A DNA stretch of 64,000 nucleotides, taken from positions 66,845-130,844 of the forward strand of contig JBCBNU010000002.1 of NCBI GenBank assembly GCA_039821645.1. Reading direction: 5' to 3'. Positions 9,896 to 19,028 of the stretch are shown here, in pieces (the first letter of the stretch is position 1; each line of letters begins with the position of its first letter). This DNA is from CALBPI01 sp039821645. GTDB taxonomy: Bacteria > Pseudomonadota > Gammaproteobacteria > Steroidobacterales > Woeseiaceae. The notes under the pieces were generated by a model. It did no database searches, was not told the origin of the DNA, and saw only the letters and a program-made list of their open reading frames with translations. Position numbers and translations under genes: made by a program.

Positions 9896-11773
9896 CTATC
9901 GCCGGGTCGCGTTCAGCAGCACATCGAACAACTCGCTACCGATGCTGACCACCTGAGCTGCAGCCTGATACGCCTGCTGGAAACGGATGAGGTCTGCCGC
10001 CTCTTCGTCCAGGTTGACACCCGAGACCTCGAGACGGCGGCTTTCAGCGCTTTCCAGCACCACTTGCTGGGCCTCTGCACTGGCTTGCGCACGTGCGGTT
10101 ACGCTGCCGACATCTGCGACCAACTGTGCGTAGGCCTGACCGATCGATAGCGTGCCGTCTTGCAGAACTTCTGTGTCCTGAGTCGCTGCCAGAAGCAGCG
10201 CATTGCGATTATCACCCTCGGCAGCCGTATTGCGCCCGATCGTGAACTGATCGCCCGCGACAGGGGTGCCGGAAACCTGAAACTCAGCGCCATTGATCGT
10301 GATAGGTGAACCTGCAGTGAATACCTGAGCAGGTCCACCGTTAACCTGAAACGAAGTCGGCGAAACAAACGTTATCGTCGCGTTATCCAGCAAATTCGGG
10401 TTCGTGAAATCAATCACCGTACCGTCATCGATGCTGGCATCGCTGAGGTTGCTCGTGGCCGCTTCCCCTCGCAACAGTCCAGCAGCAGCGAATGCATTGC
10501 CGTTTCGCGCCGTCAGACCCAACCCGTCAATCGCGGCAAGCGTCGGCTCTATGCTGAATTGGTCTCCATCGTCGGTTGATCCGCTGAGCACAATCGCAAG
10601 CCCACCGGCACGAAACGGGTCCGTATTGGTTCCGGAACCGGTCAGCGGCAGAACTTCACCGGTGTCACTCCGCACAACGCGGAAACCGGCACCATCATCA
10701 ATAAATCGATAGTTGCTATCGCGGATCTGTCCCAGGTCCTCAATGGTGACGGCAATCGAACCCGTTCCGGAGTTGGATGTGGACGCCACCACCTGAGGGC
10801 CACCAATAGAGAAGATGTCCTGTCCGAAATCGCCAAACGCATCAAAGCCTTGTGCGTTCTGCGTGTTAAATGTCCCAACGAAGCTACTAGCTGTCGCTCC
10901 TAACGCCCGACGACTGGGATCGAGCACATCGTTCTGAAATTCCAGGAGCGCGCCGAGTGTGCCACCTGTCAGTACGTTTTCAATCGGAATCGTGCCATTA
11001 AGGCCCTCATAAACCACCTCACGGCGGGTGGGATCGAATTCGGACTGGCGGACGTCGATCGGGAACTGTTGCGTACCCACTACCAACGACAGGCCGTTGC
11101 CGATGAACAGGTTGATGTTGCCCGATGCATCTGTGACGGTTGCAACATCCACACGCTCTGCCAACTGGCGTACGACTTCGTCACGCTGGTCGAGCAGATC
11201 ATTGGGTTGCGCGTTGCCGTCACCACGACCGATTTGCTGGTTCAATTGCGCAAGCTGCGTGGCCAGCTGATTGATCTCAGCGACGGATTGCTCAATGGCC
11301 TGAGTGGATTCGCGAGTCGTTTCAACCAGTCGCTGGTCGAGCGCATCGAATCTCGCGACCAGATTGCCCGCCTCGGCGAAGACCGCAGTGCGAGTGGCCG
11401 AACTGGGGTCACTCGAGAAGTCCTGTACAGCAGCGTAGAACGAGGACAGCGCCGGCGATAAACCACCCGCCGGATCCGCCAGCAGGTCATCGACTCGAGC
11501 GGCAAAGCTCGCCAGCGTTGAGAATCTCGATGCCGAGGAACCCGCAGTTTGAACTTGTTGAGTCAGAAATTCGCTGTAGCTGCGCGTAATTGATCCAACC
11601 TCAACGCCACGGCCGAGAAAGCCGAAACCCACGAACTGCGGGGTACGCGCCTGCAGCGTCACGTTCTGACGACTGTAGCCGGGCGTGTTTGCATTGGCGA
11701 TGTTCTGAGCCACGGTATCCAGTGATCGCTGAAAGGCGATCAGCGCATCCGTGCCGGTGCTGATAATAGTCAC
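9896..11773 (-). CDS. flgK: Hook-filament junction protein FlgK (HAP1)
   Basis: First junction protein, next to the hook. Length 625 residues. The N-terminus has the rod/hook/HAP signature (ALIAFQRSLDTVAQNIANAN followed by TPGYSRQNV). The C-terminus has GVNLDEEAADLIRFQQAYQA, typical of FlgK. Two FlgK-type variable beta domains occupy the centre. It is 15 bases after flgJ and cotranscribed with flgL. Confidence 0.95.
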   Translation of the reverse strand: MTIISTGTDALIAFQRSLDTVAQNIANANTPGYSRQNVTLQARTPQFVGFGFLGRGVEVGSITRSYSEFLTQQVQTAGSSASRFSTLASFAARVDDLLADPAGGLSPALSSFYAAVQDFSSDPSSATRTAVFAEAGNLVARFDALDQRLVETTRESTQAIEQSVAEINQLATQLAQLNQQIGRGDGNAQPNDLLDQRDEVVRQLAERVDVATVTDASGNINLFIGNGLSLVVGTQQFPIDVRQSEFDPTRREVVYEGLNGTIPIENVLTGGTLGALLEFQNDVLDPSRRALGATASSFVGTFNTQNAQGFDAFGDFGQDIFSIGGPQVVASTSNSGTGSIAVTIEDLGQIRDSNYRFIDDGAGFRVVRSDTGEVLPLTGSGTNTDPFRAGGLAIVLSGSTDDGDQFSIEPTLAAIDGLGLTARNGNAFAAAGLLRGEAATSNLSDASIDDGTVIDFTNPNLLDNATITFVSPTSFQVNGGPAQVFTAGSPITINGAEFQVSGTPVAGDQFTIGRNTAAEGDNRNALLLAATQDTEVLQDGTLSIGQAYAQLVADVGSVTARAQASAEAQQVVLESAESRRLEVSGVNLDEEAADLIRFQQAYQAAAQVVSIGSELFDVLLNATRR

Positions 11774-11788
11774 AGCTAGTGCTCCCCT

Positions 11789-12655
11789 TTATGGGCGACG
11801 GCCGGATTCCGACGTAGCCTGTTGAGTTGATAGCGACAACAGATCGTCCTGCTTGAGTGCCGCCAATGCGTCGCGCATAGTCTCGCTGCCCGCTATCCGA
11901 CGAATCTTGTGCGCATAATTTGGGTCGGTCGCGTAACCGGCGGCCTGCAATGCATCGGCAAAGCCGCCAACATCGTTGCCGGTGTTCGAGACCGACTGGT
12001 ATCGAGATTTGCTCAGAAACGAAGCGTAGTCGGAGAAACTGGCCTCGAGAGACGGGTATGCCCGAAATGCGGCTCGTTCACGTTGTGCCGTGCCGTCACG
12101 AAATTCCAGCGTGGCCTGGTCAACCTTATCCCCTCCCCAGCTCCCGCCTGCCTTGATGCCGAACAGGTTGTTGCTCTGCTGGCGCTCGGACACGGGCACC
12201 TTTTGGCCCCATCCTGTTTCCAATGCAGCCTGCGACAACACGGCGAGCGGAGAGACGCCGAGACGTTCCGCGGCTTTCTTCGCATGCGGCAAGACGTCGG
12301 CGACAAACGATTTGGGATCGGACCATCCCGCCGGCGATTCATGAACGACGGCCTTCGTCACTTGAATGGGTGCTCGCGGCTGCATTTGCGAAACGATCAT
12401 GTCCGCAAGTCCGATACCACCGCGCTCCGCCGTGTCCGCGGCTAACTGTTGATCAAGTAGATCGCGATAGACCTGGTGTCCACCAGTGTCGGGAAAGAAG
12501 GGGTCGCCGAAGCTGGCGTCTCGCATGCTCTTCAGCATCTGCTGCACGAAGAGCGCTTCAAACTGCTCCGCTACCGACCGTAGCGCACCATCATCATTCG
12601 CTTGGGCATCGGCTCGAAGCGCCGCGTACTGAGTGAAGTCGGTGACACTCGTCAT
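11789..12655 (-). CDS. flgJ: Rod-cap and peptidoglycan hydrolase FlgJ
   Basis: Periplasmic bifunctional protein: the N-terminal domain caps the growing rod and the C-terminal domain opens peptidoglycan. Length 288 residues. The N-terminal region shows VAEQFEALFVQQMLKSMRDA. The C-terminal glucosaminidase-family domain starts at about residue 130 with the catalytic glutamate in SQAALETGWGQKVP and NNLFGIKAGGSW. It lies two bases after flgI and is full length, of the fused gammaproteobacterial type. Confidence 0.94.
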   Translation of the reverse strand: MTSVTDFTQYAALRADAQANDDGALRSVAEQFEALFVQQMLKSMRDASFGDPFFPDTGGHQVYRDLLDQQLAADTAERGGIGLADMIVSQMQPRAPIQVTKAVVHESPAGWSDPKSFVADVLPHAKKAAERLGVSPLAVLSQAALETGWGQKVPVSERQQSNNLFGIKAGGSWGGDKVDQATLEFRDGTAQRERAAFRAYPSLEASFSDYASFLSKSRYQSVSNTGNDVGGFADALQAAGYATDPNYAHKIRRIAGSETMRDALAALKQDDLLSLSTQQATSESGRRP

Positions 12656-12657
12656 AG

Positions 12658-13770
12658 CTAAATCACGATCAGCTCAGCGCGCAACGCGCCTGCCTGTTTG
12701 AGTGCTTCCAGAATCGCAACCAGATCACCAGGCGCCGCACCTACGGCGTTAACCGCTTGCACGATTTCATTCAGACTTGTACCGGGTGCAAACAGGAACA
12801 TGCGATTTTCTTCCTCCTCGACGCTCACCTCCGAGTCAGTAGCGAGCACTGTCTCACCGGCACCGAACGGTTCCGGCTGGCTCACGAACGGTTGTTCGCT
12901 GATGGTGACGACAAGGGAACCATGCGCCACCGCGGCTGGCGTGACGGTGACATTGTCACTGATCACCACCGTTCCAGCGCGAGAGTTGATGATGACTCGG
13001 GCGGCAACCGGGGCCGGGTCCACCTCAATGTTTTCGAGCACACTTAGGAACGAGGTGCGCGCTCCTGGTCTTTGCGGCGCTGCAACTCGGATACTGCCGG
13101 CGTCAATGGCTTCAGCGGTACCCGGACCAAGCAGTTGGTTTACCGCACCCTCTACACGAGTCGCGGTGGTGAAGTCAGGCGTGTGCAGGTTGAGCATCAC
13201 CATCGGCACATCGGCATAAGCCGTAGAGACCGCGCGCTCTACTGTGGCGCCTGATGGAATCCGACCGGCGCTCGGGATATTCACGGTGATCCTGGACCCA
13301 TCGAGACCTTCACCGCCGAATCCACCGACAATCAGATTGCCTTGCGCCAATGCATAGACGTTGCCATCAACCGCACGCAAGGGCGTCAACAACAAGCTGC
13401 CACCACGAAGGCTGCGCGCATTGCCGATCGAGGACACCGTGACATCGAACGTCTGGCCTGGCTTCGCAAACGGCGGCAGCTCCGCGTGAACGGATACCGC
13501 GGCGATGTTAGTCAGCTGCGGCTGGACACCCGGCGGTACCGTGATACCGAACTGATTCAGCATGTTGTTCAGACTCTGCACAGTGAATGGTGTCTGTGCC
13601 GTCTGGTCACCTGACCCATTCAGACCAACGACCAAGCCGTATCCAACCAGCTGGTTAGTACGTACACCACCGACGGAAGTCAGATCGCGTAGACGTTCCG
13701 CACTCGCAGATACCGGCCAAGCCGATAGGACTAGCACACCCAGAATCAGAAATCGTATTGGATATCGCAT
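12658..13770 (-). CDS. flgI: Flagellar P-ring protein FlgI
   Basis: Forms the periplasmic P-ring around the rod. About 370 residues with an N-terminal Sec signal (MRYPIRFLILGVLVLSAWPV, cleavage after SASA). The mature part opens with ERLRDLTSVGGVRTNQLVGY, a family signature. The start MRYPIR at 13770 overlaps the flgH stop as TGATG and gives a normal signal peptide; an in-frame codon 15 bases upstream only adds residues. It has the family length. Confidence 0.94.
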   Translation of the reverse strand: MRYPIRFLILGVLVLSAWPVSASAERLRDLTSVGGVRTNQLVGYGLVVGLNGSGDQTAQTPFTVQSLNNMLNQFGITVPPGVQPQLTNIAAVSVHAELPPFAKPGQTFDVTVSSIGNARSLRGGSLLLTPLRAVDGNVYALAQGNLIVGGFGGEGLDGSRITVNIPSAGRIPSGATVERAVSTAYADVPMVMLNLHTPDFTTATRVEGAVNQLLGPGTAEAIDAGSIRVAAPQRPGARTSFLSVLENIEVDPAPVAARVIINSRAGTVVISDNVTVTPAAVAHGSLVVTISEQPFVSQPEPFGAGETVLATDSEVSVEEEENRMFLFAPGTSLNEIVQAVNAVGAAPGDLVAILEALKQAGALRAELIVI

Positions 13771-14444
13771 CAGTTCGGGAACCACATGGATTGAAGGAAG
13801 CGCTGTAGCCAGCCCATCTTGTTTGCGGCGGCGAGCACACCTTTGCTGCTGTAGGTGATTCGCGCATCGGCAACACGACTCGACGCGACGCTGTTATCCG
13901 GTGCAATATCAGCAGGTCGGATGATGCCGCTCAGCCGGATGAACTCATCACCTTGATTCAGCGTTACCCATTTCTCGCCACGTATCATCAGGTTGCCGTT
14001 TGGCAATCTTTGAATGACCGTTACTGTGATATCACCATCGAGACTGTTGCTCTGCGCACTGCTGCCCTCGCCGGAGAACTCCGTCTCGCTGGACAGCGTT
14101 GCCGACAGTATGGGGTTGCCATCACGTGAGACATCCTGGCCAAGAATATTGGGTGTCGCGATATCTGCATCACCACTCTTCGATGTCGCAGTGCTTGAGG
14201 ATTTCGACGCGGTCGTGTTCTCGTTGAGACGAATCGTGATGATGTCGCCGACACGATGCGCACGAAGATCCTCGAACAGGCGCACGTCAATACCGTCTTG
14301 ATATATCGCACCCGACGTCGCCGGCGGTGCGGCTATGATGACCGGTGGCGGCGGTGAGTAGTCGACCCTTTGCGGTATCCCGAAACTGCAGCCAGCCGAG
14401 AGGCCAGTAAGCACGAACACCGTTATGAATTTTTGCAATTTCAT
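13770..14444 (-). CDS. flgH: Flagellar L-ring lipoprotein FlgH
   Basis: Outer-membrane lipoprotein forming the L-ring bushing. About 224 residues. Lipoprotein signal MKLQKFITVFVLTGLSAGC, with the acylated Cys in the lipobox LSAGC. The body has the typical LFEDLRAHRVGDIITIRLNE and the C-terminal ITYSSKGVLAAANKMGWLQR. The start is either this ATG or a GTG nine bases upstream that touches the flgG stop (TAGTG); the ATG gives the cleaner signal peptide. Confidence 0.93.
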   Translation of the reverse strand: MKLQKFITVFVLTGLSAGCSFGIPQRVDYSPPPPVIIAAPPATSGAIYQDGIDVRLFEDLRAHRVGDIITIRLNENTTASKSSSTATSKSGDADIATPNILGQDVSRDGNPILSATLSSETEFSGEGSSAQSNSLDGDITVTVIQRLPNGNLMIRGEKWVTLNQGDEFIRLSGIIRPADIAPDNSVASSRVADARITYSSKGVLAAANKMGWLQRFLQSMWFPN

Positions 14445-14452
14445 GGAGATCA

Positions 14453-15238
14453 CTAGATGTTGTTGTTCAGGAACTGAAGCATCTGGTCGTTCGTCGAAAT
14501 CGCTTTCGAGTTCATTTCGTAGGCGCGTTGGGTCTCGATCATATTGACGAGCTCCTCGACGACATTGACATTCGAACCTTCGAGGGCGCCCTGTTGAATA
14601 CCACCCAAGCCGTTAAGGCCAGGAGTTCCGGGCTGTGCGGTACCGCTGGCGACCGTTTCCAGGTAGAGATTCTCTCCGCGCGGCTGGAGACCAACCGGAT
14701 TGACAAAATCAACCGTTTGAATCGTGCCGACCTGCACGGGTGCTGACTGCCCCTGCAGGGTTGCTGATACGGTCCCGTCGACGCCAATCGTGATGGATTG
14801 AGTCTGCGGGGGCAGCGTAACCGGTGGCTGAATGGGATAGCCGCTCGCCGTTACAATCTGGCCCTGAGCATCCTGCTGGAACGCACCGTCTCGCGTATAT
14901 CCAAGCGTTGCGTCCGGCAGTAACACCTGGAAATAGCCGCGGCCAAGAATCGCCATGTCGAGTGAGTTTTCGGTTTGCAAGATACTGCCCTGCGTATGCA
15001 GTTGCTCGGTGGCAACAACGCGAACCCCGGTACCGACATTAAGGCCCGATGGCAGCACGGTGTTCTGCGAGCTCTGGCCACCGACCTGACGTTGGTTTTG
15101 GTAGATCAGATCCTCGAACACTACGCGCCCGCGCTTGAAGCCATTTGTATTGACGTTGGCGAGGTTGTTCGAGACCACCGTCATGCGGGTTTGCTGGGCA
15201 TCCAGCCCGGTCTTTGCGACCCAAAGTGCCTGGTTCAT
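14453..15238 (-). CDS. flgG: Distal rod protein FlgG
   Basis: Distal rod subunit crossing the periplasm. Length 261 residues, matching FlgG. N-terminal rod signature (TRMTVVSNNLANVNTNGFKR) and C-terminal SNVNVVEELVNMIETQRAYE followed by NSKAISTNDQML. These two ends form the rod coiled coil. Thirteen bases follow flgF. Confidence 0.96.
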   Translation of the reverse strand: MNQALWVAKTGLDAQQTRMTVVSNNLANVNTNGFKRGRVVFEDLIYQNQRQVGGQSSQNTVLPSGLNVGTGVRVVATEQLHTQGSILQTENSLDMAILGRGYFQVLLPDATLGYTRDGAFQQDAQGQIVTASGYPIQPPVTLPPQTQSITIGVDGTVSATLQGQSAPVQVGTIQTVDFVNPVGLQPRGENLYLETVASGTAQPGTPGLNGLGGIQQGALEGSNVNVVEELVNMIETQRAYEMNSKAISTNDQMLQFLNNNI

Positions 15239-15251
15239 TCAGATACTCCCT

Positions 15252-15992
15252 TTATCGAATGCGCAGCAGTCCCGCTGCTGCGTCTGCGTTTTCTTCCGCG
15301 GTCGTCATGGTCTTGACCTGCAATTCATATTGGCGCGCCAAACTGATCATGGTGACTAGTGTTTCGGCGACATTGACGTTGCTGGTCTCCAGTGCGCCTG
15401 GCGTGAGCTTGACCGATGCATCGGCCGGTGAGGCCTCACCGTCGGTTCGACGGAATAACCCGTCCGCACCCTTTTCGAGGGATGCCAAAGGTGGGTTCAC
15501 CAAACGCAAGCGACCGACCGCCGCAAGGGTCTGCGGACCTTGGCCCAACACCTGGACTGAGACCGTGCCGTCCGTGCCAATGGTGATGGATGTGCTAGGT
15601 GGGATCGCTATCGGACCACTATCACCGAGAACAGGGTCACCTTTTGCGGTCAGCAGCTGACCTGCGCTATTCGTTCTGAGATCGCCTGCTCGGGTATACG
15701 CCTCACCGCCATCGGCGGTTTGAACGACCAGGAAACCCTGACCGGCAATCGCGACATCCAGATCGCGCTCCGTGGTTACCGTGGCGCCAGGCGAAAAATC
15801 CGTAGCGTAGGTTTCCGCAATCGCGTTGTGGCGAGTTGAAGCGCCCTCGCCTGCAACCTGCAAACTGCGGAATCCATGCAAGTCCGCACGAAAACCTGTC
15901 GTAGAGATATTCGCGAGATTGTTGCTGGTCACCGCCTGCGCCAATTCCGTTTGGCGCGCTCCGGTCATTGCAATATAAGCCATACGATCCAT
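15252..15992 (-). CDS. flgF: Proximal rod protein FlgF
   Basis: Proximal rod subunit, 246 residues. It shares the rod/hook N-terminal motif (AVTSNNLANISTTGFRADLH) and the C-terminal ETSNVNVAETLVTMISLARQ. The start MDRMAYIAMTGA is typical of FlgF (membership of the FlgF rather than FlgG branch is supported by MAYIAMTGA and gene order). It lies between flgE and flgG. Confidence 0.94.
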   Translation of the reverse strand: MDRMAYIAMTGARQTELAQAVTSNNLANISTTGFRADLHGFRSLQVAGEGASTRHNAIAETYATDFSPGATVTTERDLDVAIAGQGFLVVQTADGGEAYTRAGDLRTNSAGQLLTAKGDPVLGDSGPIAIPPSTSITIGTDGTVSVQVLGQGPQTLAAVGRLRLVNPPLASLEKGADGLFRRTDGEASPADASVKLTPGALETSNVNVAETLVTMISLARQYELQVKTMTTAEENADAAAGLLRIR

Positions 15993-16011
15993 GTGCCGGC
16001 TCCGTTAGCGA

Positions 16012-17232
16012 CTATCGCCGAATGTTAATTACCGTCTGCGTTACCGTATCCGCGGTCGAAATCATCTGGGCATTCGCCTGGAAGTTCCGCTGCGCGGTAA
16101 TCATATTTACGAGCTGCGCGGTAAGGTCGACATTGGAAGCCTCCAATGCACCTGCCTGGATCAGACCAAAGCGGGCTGTGCCTGCATCACCAAGAGCGGC
16201 ATCGCCAGACTCGAAGGACTCTGCGAAGTTTGTATCACCATCCTGCTGGAGGCCCTGCGGGTTGGTGAAACGCGCTAGTGCCAGACGACCTAACGAGGTT
16301 GACTGACCGTTACTGAACTGCGCAAACACAACGCCCGTGGAGCTCACTTCCAGACCGGTGAGTCGACCGGTGGTGAATCCGTCCTGAATCACCGAGTTCA
16401 CGCCAAAGTTTTCACCAAACTGCGTGGTTTCGATAAACCGCAGCGTCACATCAACGGTGCTCGCGCCATTCAGTGGGTCGTAAGGCGGCAGTGTCAACGC
16501 GCCACCCACAGGAGACTGAAGCCGACCATCAGGACCAAACACCACGGGCTGCGGCACACCGACCGCATTTCCATCAATCGTGGTTTGAACGGTCCACTCG
16601 TTAGGGTTGGCACCCTTGATAAAGTATGAGGTGGCCGTATGAGATGCACCCAGCGAGTCAAAGATGGTGACGGCGGTTGTGAAGTTAAAACTCGACGCAT
16701 CCGCTGGATCGAAAACCGGGTTCACCGGTGGAGACTCGTCGGCAGGCAGGTTGACACCAAACTCAATATTGGCTGTTTCCTGCGGCGGGTTAGACCCGGT
16801 CTGTAACTGCAGATCTGTGAGGTTACCCGTGTTGAACAATCCATCCGCACCGACGGGATATGACTGCAACCTCAACCCCGAGGTGTTGACAACAAAACCC
16901 TCCCGATCGACTGAAAAAGCACCGGCGCGTGTGTACAGGCGCTGGCCACCATCGTTGAGTACGAAAAAGCCTTCGCCCGAGATCGCAAGGTCGAGCGCGT
17001 TCTGTGTGAAGTCGATATTGCCCTGAGTAAACTGCTGCGAAATATCCGAAAGTCGAACACCACTTCCCGCCGCAGATGAACTAACACTCTGTGCACCCAC
17101 CGCGAAAACTTCAGCGAACTGCGCTCGCGACTCTTTGAAGCCGGTCGTGTTGACATTCGCGATATTATTGGCCGTGACACCAAGATCGGTTGCGGCAGCG
17201 TTGAGGCCACTAAGGGCGATTCGAAATACCAT
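16012..17232 (-). CDS. flgE: Flagellar hook protein FlgE
   Basis: Subunit of the universal joint between rod and filament. Length 406 residues, within the short FlgE class (enteric about 400). N-terminal LSGLNAAATDLGVTANNIAN and C-terminal ASNVDLTAQLVNMITAQRNF carry the axial-protein motifs. The middle has the FlgE D1/D2 beta domains, including FDSLGASHTATSYFIK. It lies 18 bases downstream of flgD, its assembly scaffold. Confidence 0.96.
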   Translation of the reverse strand: MVFRIALSGLNAAATDLGVTANNIANVNTTGFKESRAQFAEVFAVGAQSVSSSAAGSGVRLSDISQQFTQGNIDFTQNALDLAISGEGFFVLNDGGQRLYTRAGAFSVDREGFVVNTSGLRLQSYPVGADGLFNTGNLTDLQLQTGSNPPQETANIEFGVNLPADESPPVNPVFDPADASSFNFTTAVTIFDSLGASHTATSYFIKGANPNEWTVQTTIDGNAVGVPQPVVFGPDGRLQSPVGGALTLPPYDPLNGASTVDVTLRFIETTQFGENFGVNSVIQDGFTTGRLTGLEVSSTGVVFAQFSNGQSTSLGRLALARFTNPQGLQQDGDTNFAESFESGDAALGDAGTARFGLIQAGALEASNVDLTAQLVNMITAQRNFQANAQMISTADTVTQTVINIRR

Positions 17233-17250
17233 GCGGACTGCTCCTTCGTA

Positions 17251-17925
17251 TCAAAAAATTTCGCGTACGTCGGCAAACGAAAAACTGCCGAGTAAGCTGC
17301 TGTTGACTGTGATGCCCTGGCCGGTCGGATCGAGCGTGACACTACCCACATCGCTGCGCAGAAGTGTTGGGACGCTTTCGAAATCCGAACCACGCTGAAC
17401 CGTGGCACGAAATTGGTAGACTCCTGGTGGCGCTGGTGAGCCGTCAGACATTTGTCCGTTCCACTGCCATGCCGTATCGCCGGCAACCCGAGTGCCGAGT
17501 TCAAGCGATTGCACAAGCTGCCCGGAAGCGTCCAGCACATCGACCCGCACCGCGCCGCTAGCGCCCTCCATCTGGAGCGCACCGCTGATCGCCTGGCCCT
17601 GAATGTCTGAACGCGCCAGCTCTGAGTTCACAAGTACCTCACGACCTACAAGCGCAGAGGCTTGAAGCGCCTGATCGGATACCAGTCGATCGCTGAAGCT
17701 GTCGAACGAGAGCTGTAACTCTTCGATACCGCTGGCTGTAGAGAACTGCGCGAGCTGCGCCAGGAACTCACCGTTTTCCATGGGCTCGAATGGGTCCTGG
17801 TTCTCAAATTGCGCCAGCATTAGTGTCAGATACTCGTCTTGTCCGACATCTTGCGTTTCAACGCCGCGTGTCTGATTTGTAAGACCGATATCCTGCAACG
17901 CACCAAAATCAATACTATTAGTCAC
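17251..17925 (-). CDS. flgD: Hook-capping scaffold protein FlgD
   Basis: Temporary cap required for hook polymerisation and then replaced by FlgK. Length 224 residues. The N-terminal region contains the secreted-substrate core DEYLTLMLAQFENQDPFEPM; the C-terminal part has FlgD Ig-like and tudor-like strands (TAWQWNGQMSDGSPAPPGVY). The order flgC-flgD-flgE is standard. Confidence 0.95.
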   Translation of the reverse strand: MTNSIDFGALQDIGLTNQTRGVETQDVGQDEYLTLMLAQFENQDPFEPMENGEFLAQLAQFSTASGIEELQLSFDSFSDRLVSDQALQASALVGREVLVNSELARSDIQGQAISGALQMEGASGAVRVDVLDASGQLVQSLELGTRVAGDTAWQWNGQMSDGSPAPPGVYQFRATVQRGSDFESVPTLLRSDVGSVTLDPTGQGITVNSSLLGSFSFADVREIF

Positions 17926-17938
17926 TGACAGCTACTCC

Positions 17939-18382
17939 TTAGCTACGACCGATCGACAAGGTCTGCACCAACAACTCCTTGGTCGTCGTCATAATTTCAA
18001 TGTTGGATTGGTAAGCGCGCGACGCAGAGATCATATTGACCATCTCGGCCACCGTGTTGACGTTCGTGACATACACGTTGCCGTCGGCATCCGCTTCAGG
18101 GTGATCCGGTGCGTAGCGCTGGGTAAGCGGTTGCTGGCTTTCCACGACATCGGTGACTCGAACGCCGTAGCTTGCCGTTGCGTTTTCGGCAAACACCCGA
18201 AATGAGGGTGAGGTTTGATATCCCGGAATCGCCTCAAATACAGGGTTTCGCGCGCGGTAAACCTTGTTCGGGTCACCCGACACGCTACCGGCGTTCGCGA
18301 GATTACTGGCGGTGGTGTTCAGACGGACCGATTGTGCATTTAACGCCGAACCCGCGATATCCATTACACGATTTAAGGCCAT
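17939..18382 (-). CDS. flgC: Proximal rod protein FlgC
   Basis: Proximal rod subunit, 147 residues. It has RLNTTASNLANAGSVSGDPN near the N-terminus and VNTVAEMVNMISASRAYQSN near the C-terminus, the two axial motifs of FlgC. The start codon shares a base with the flgB stop, so the two are translationally coupled. Confidence 0.95.
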   Translation of the reverse strand: MALNRVMDIAGSALNAQSVRLNTTASNLANAGSVSGDPNKVYRARNPVFEAIPGYQTSPSFRVFAENATASYGVRVTDVVESQQPLTQRYAPDHPEADADGNVYVTNVNTVAEMVNMISASRAYQSNIEIMTTTKELLVQTLSIGRS

Positions 18383-18780
18383 TACAGATCTCCTCGGATT
18401 GCGAGGCGAAGCCCGGAGATCTTCTGATTCAGGAAACGAAGGCTGGCCTGGTAGCCGATAACATTCTTCGCGTACTCCGCCTGTTCAACGTCGGTCTCCA
18501 CAGTGTTGCCATCAACACTCGGCTGTGTCGGAACGCGCCATGCGAGGGCGGTGCGGGTGTCGAGAAAACGCTCCTGCGGCGCCATGTGGCCGCTATCCGT
18601 CGTTGCAACCCGCAACGTGGAAAACTGATTCCCATTGCCGCTCAATGCAGCGGCGAAATCAAAGTCGCGAGCTAGATAACCCGGTGTGTCGGCATTGGCG
18701 AGATTGGTCGCCAGCACCTCATTACGCGCAGCGCGTAACGACAAGGCCTCAGCATGTTGTGCAAACGGATCCACCTTCAT
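18382..18780 (-). CDS. flgB: Proximal rod protein FlgB
   Basis: Proximal rod subunit, 132 residues, first gene of the flgBCDEFGHIJKL operon. The N-terminal NEVLATNLANADTPGYLARD is the family signature, and the C-terminal ETDVEQAEYAKNVIGYQASL is typical. It is driven by a sigma54 promoter 35 to 50 bases upstream, divergent from flgA. Confidence 0.95.
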   Translation of the reverse strand: MKVDPFAQHAEALSLRAARNEVLATNLANADTPGYLARDFDFAAALSGNGNQFSTLRVATTDSGHMAPQERFLDTRTALAWRVPTQPSVDGNTVETDVEQAEYAKNVIGYQASLRFLNQKISGLRLAIRGDL

Positions 18781-18814
18781 GGCGTGTCCTTCGGTTCTTA
18801 CTCAAGGGACTCTT

Positions 18815-18830
18815 AGCAAGCGCTGTGCCA
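18815..18830 (-). promoter_or_regulatory. Sigma54 promoter of the flgB operon
   Basis: Minus-strand TGGCAC-AGCGC-TTGCT is a full match to the -24/-12 consensus, with ten bases between GG and GC. It lies 35 bases before the flgB start. FlrC is the expected activator (class III in Vibrio). Confidence 0.85.
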
Positions 18831-18963
18831 ATTTCCGTGAAGCCGCTATATGACCTGCTTTCGGCGCTGAGCGCACGTCGTTTCAGCACCGCGAGTGGCA
18901 ATAAACCGCCGCTTAAACGGCAACGCACGACCGGCAGGTGTCAACGATCTGACGTTTTTCGCG

Positions 18964-18979
18964 TGGCACAAACTTTGCA
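18964..18979 (+). promoter_or_regulatory. Sigma54 promoter of flgA
   Basis: Plus-strand TGGCAC-AAACT-TTGCA is a full -24/-12 match, 50 bases before the flgA start. It faces away from the flgB promoter, 133 bases away, so shared FlrC enhancer sites in the gap are likely. Confidence 0.85.
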
Positions 18980-19028
18980 GCTGTCGTGTCAATGAACGGT
19001 CCGCGTAAGCAACGAAGGTAAACGACAC

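Noticed and set aside
18842..18849. GCCGCTAT in the flgB-flgA gap
   Set aside because: No TAAA at the correct distance; the two sigma54 promoters explain the region.
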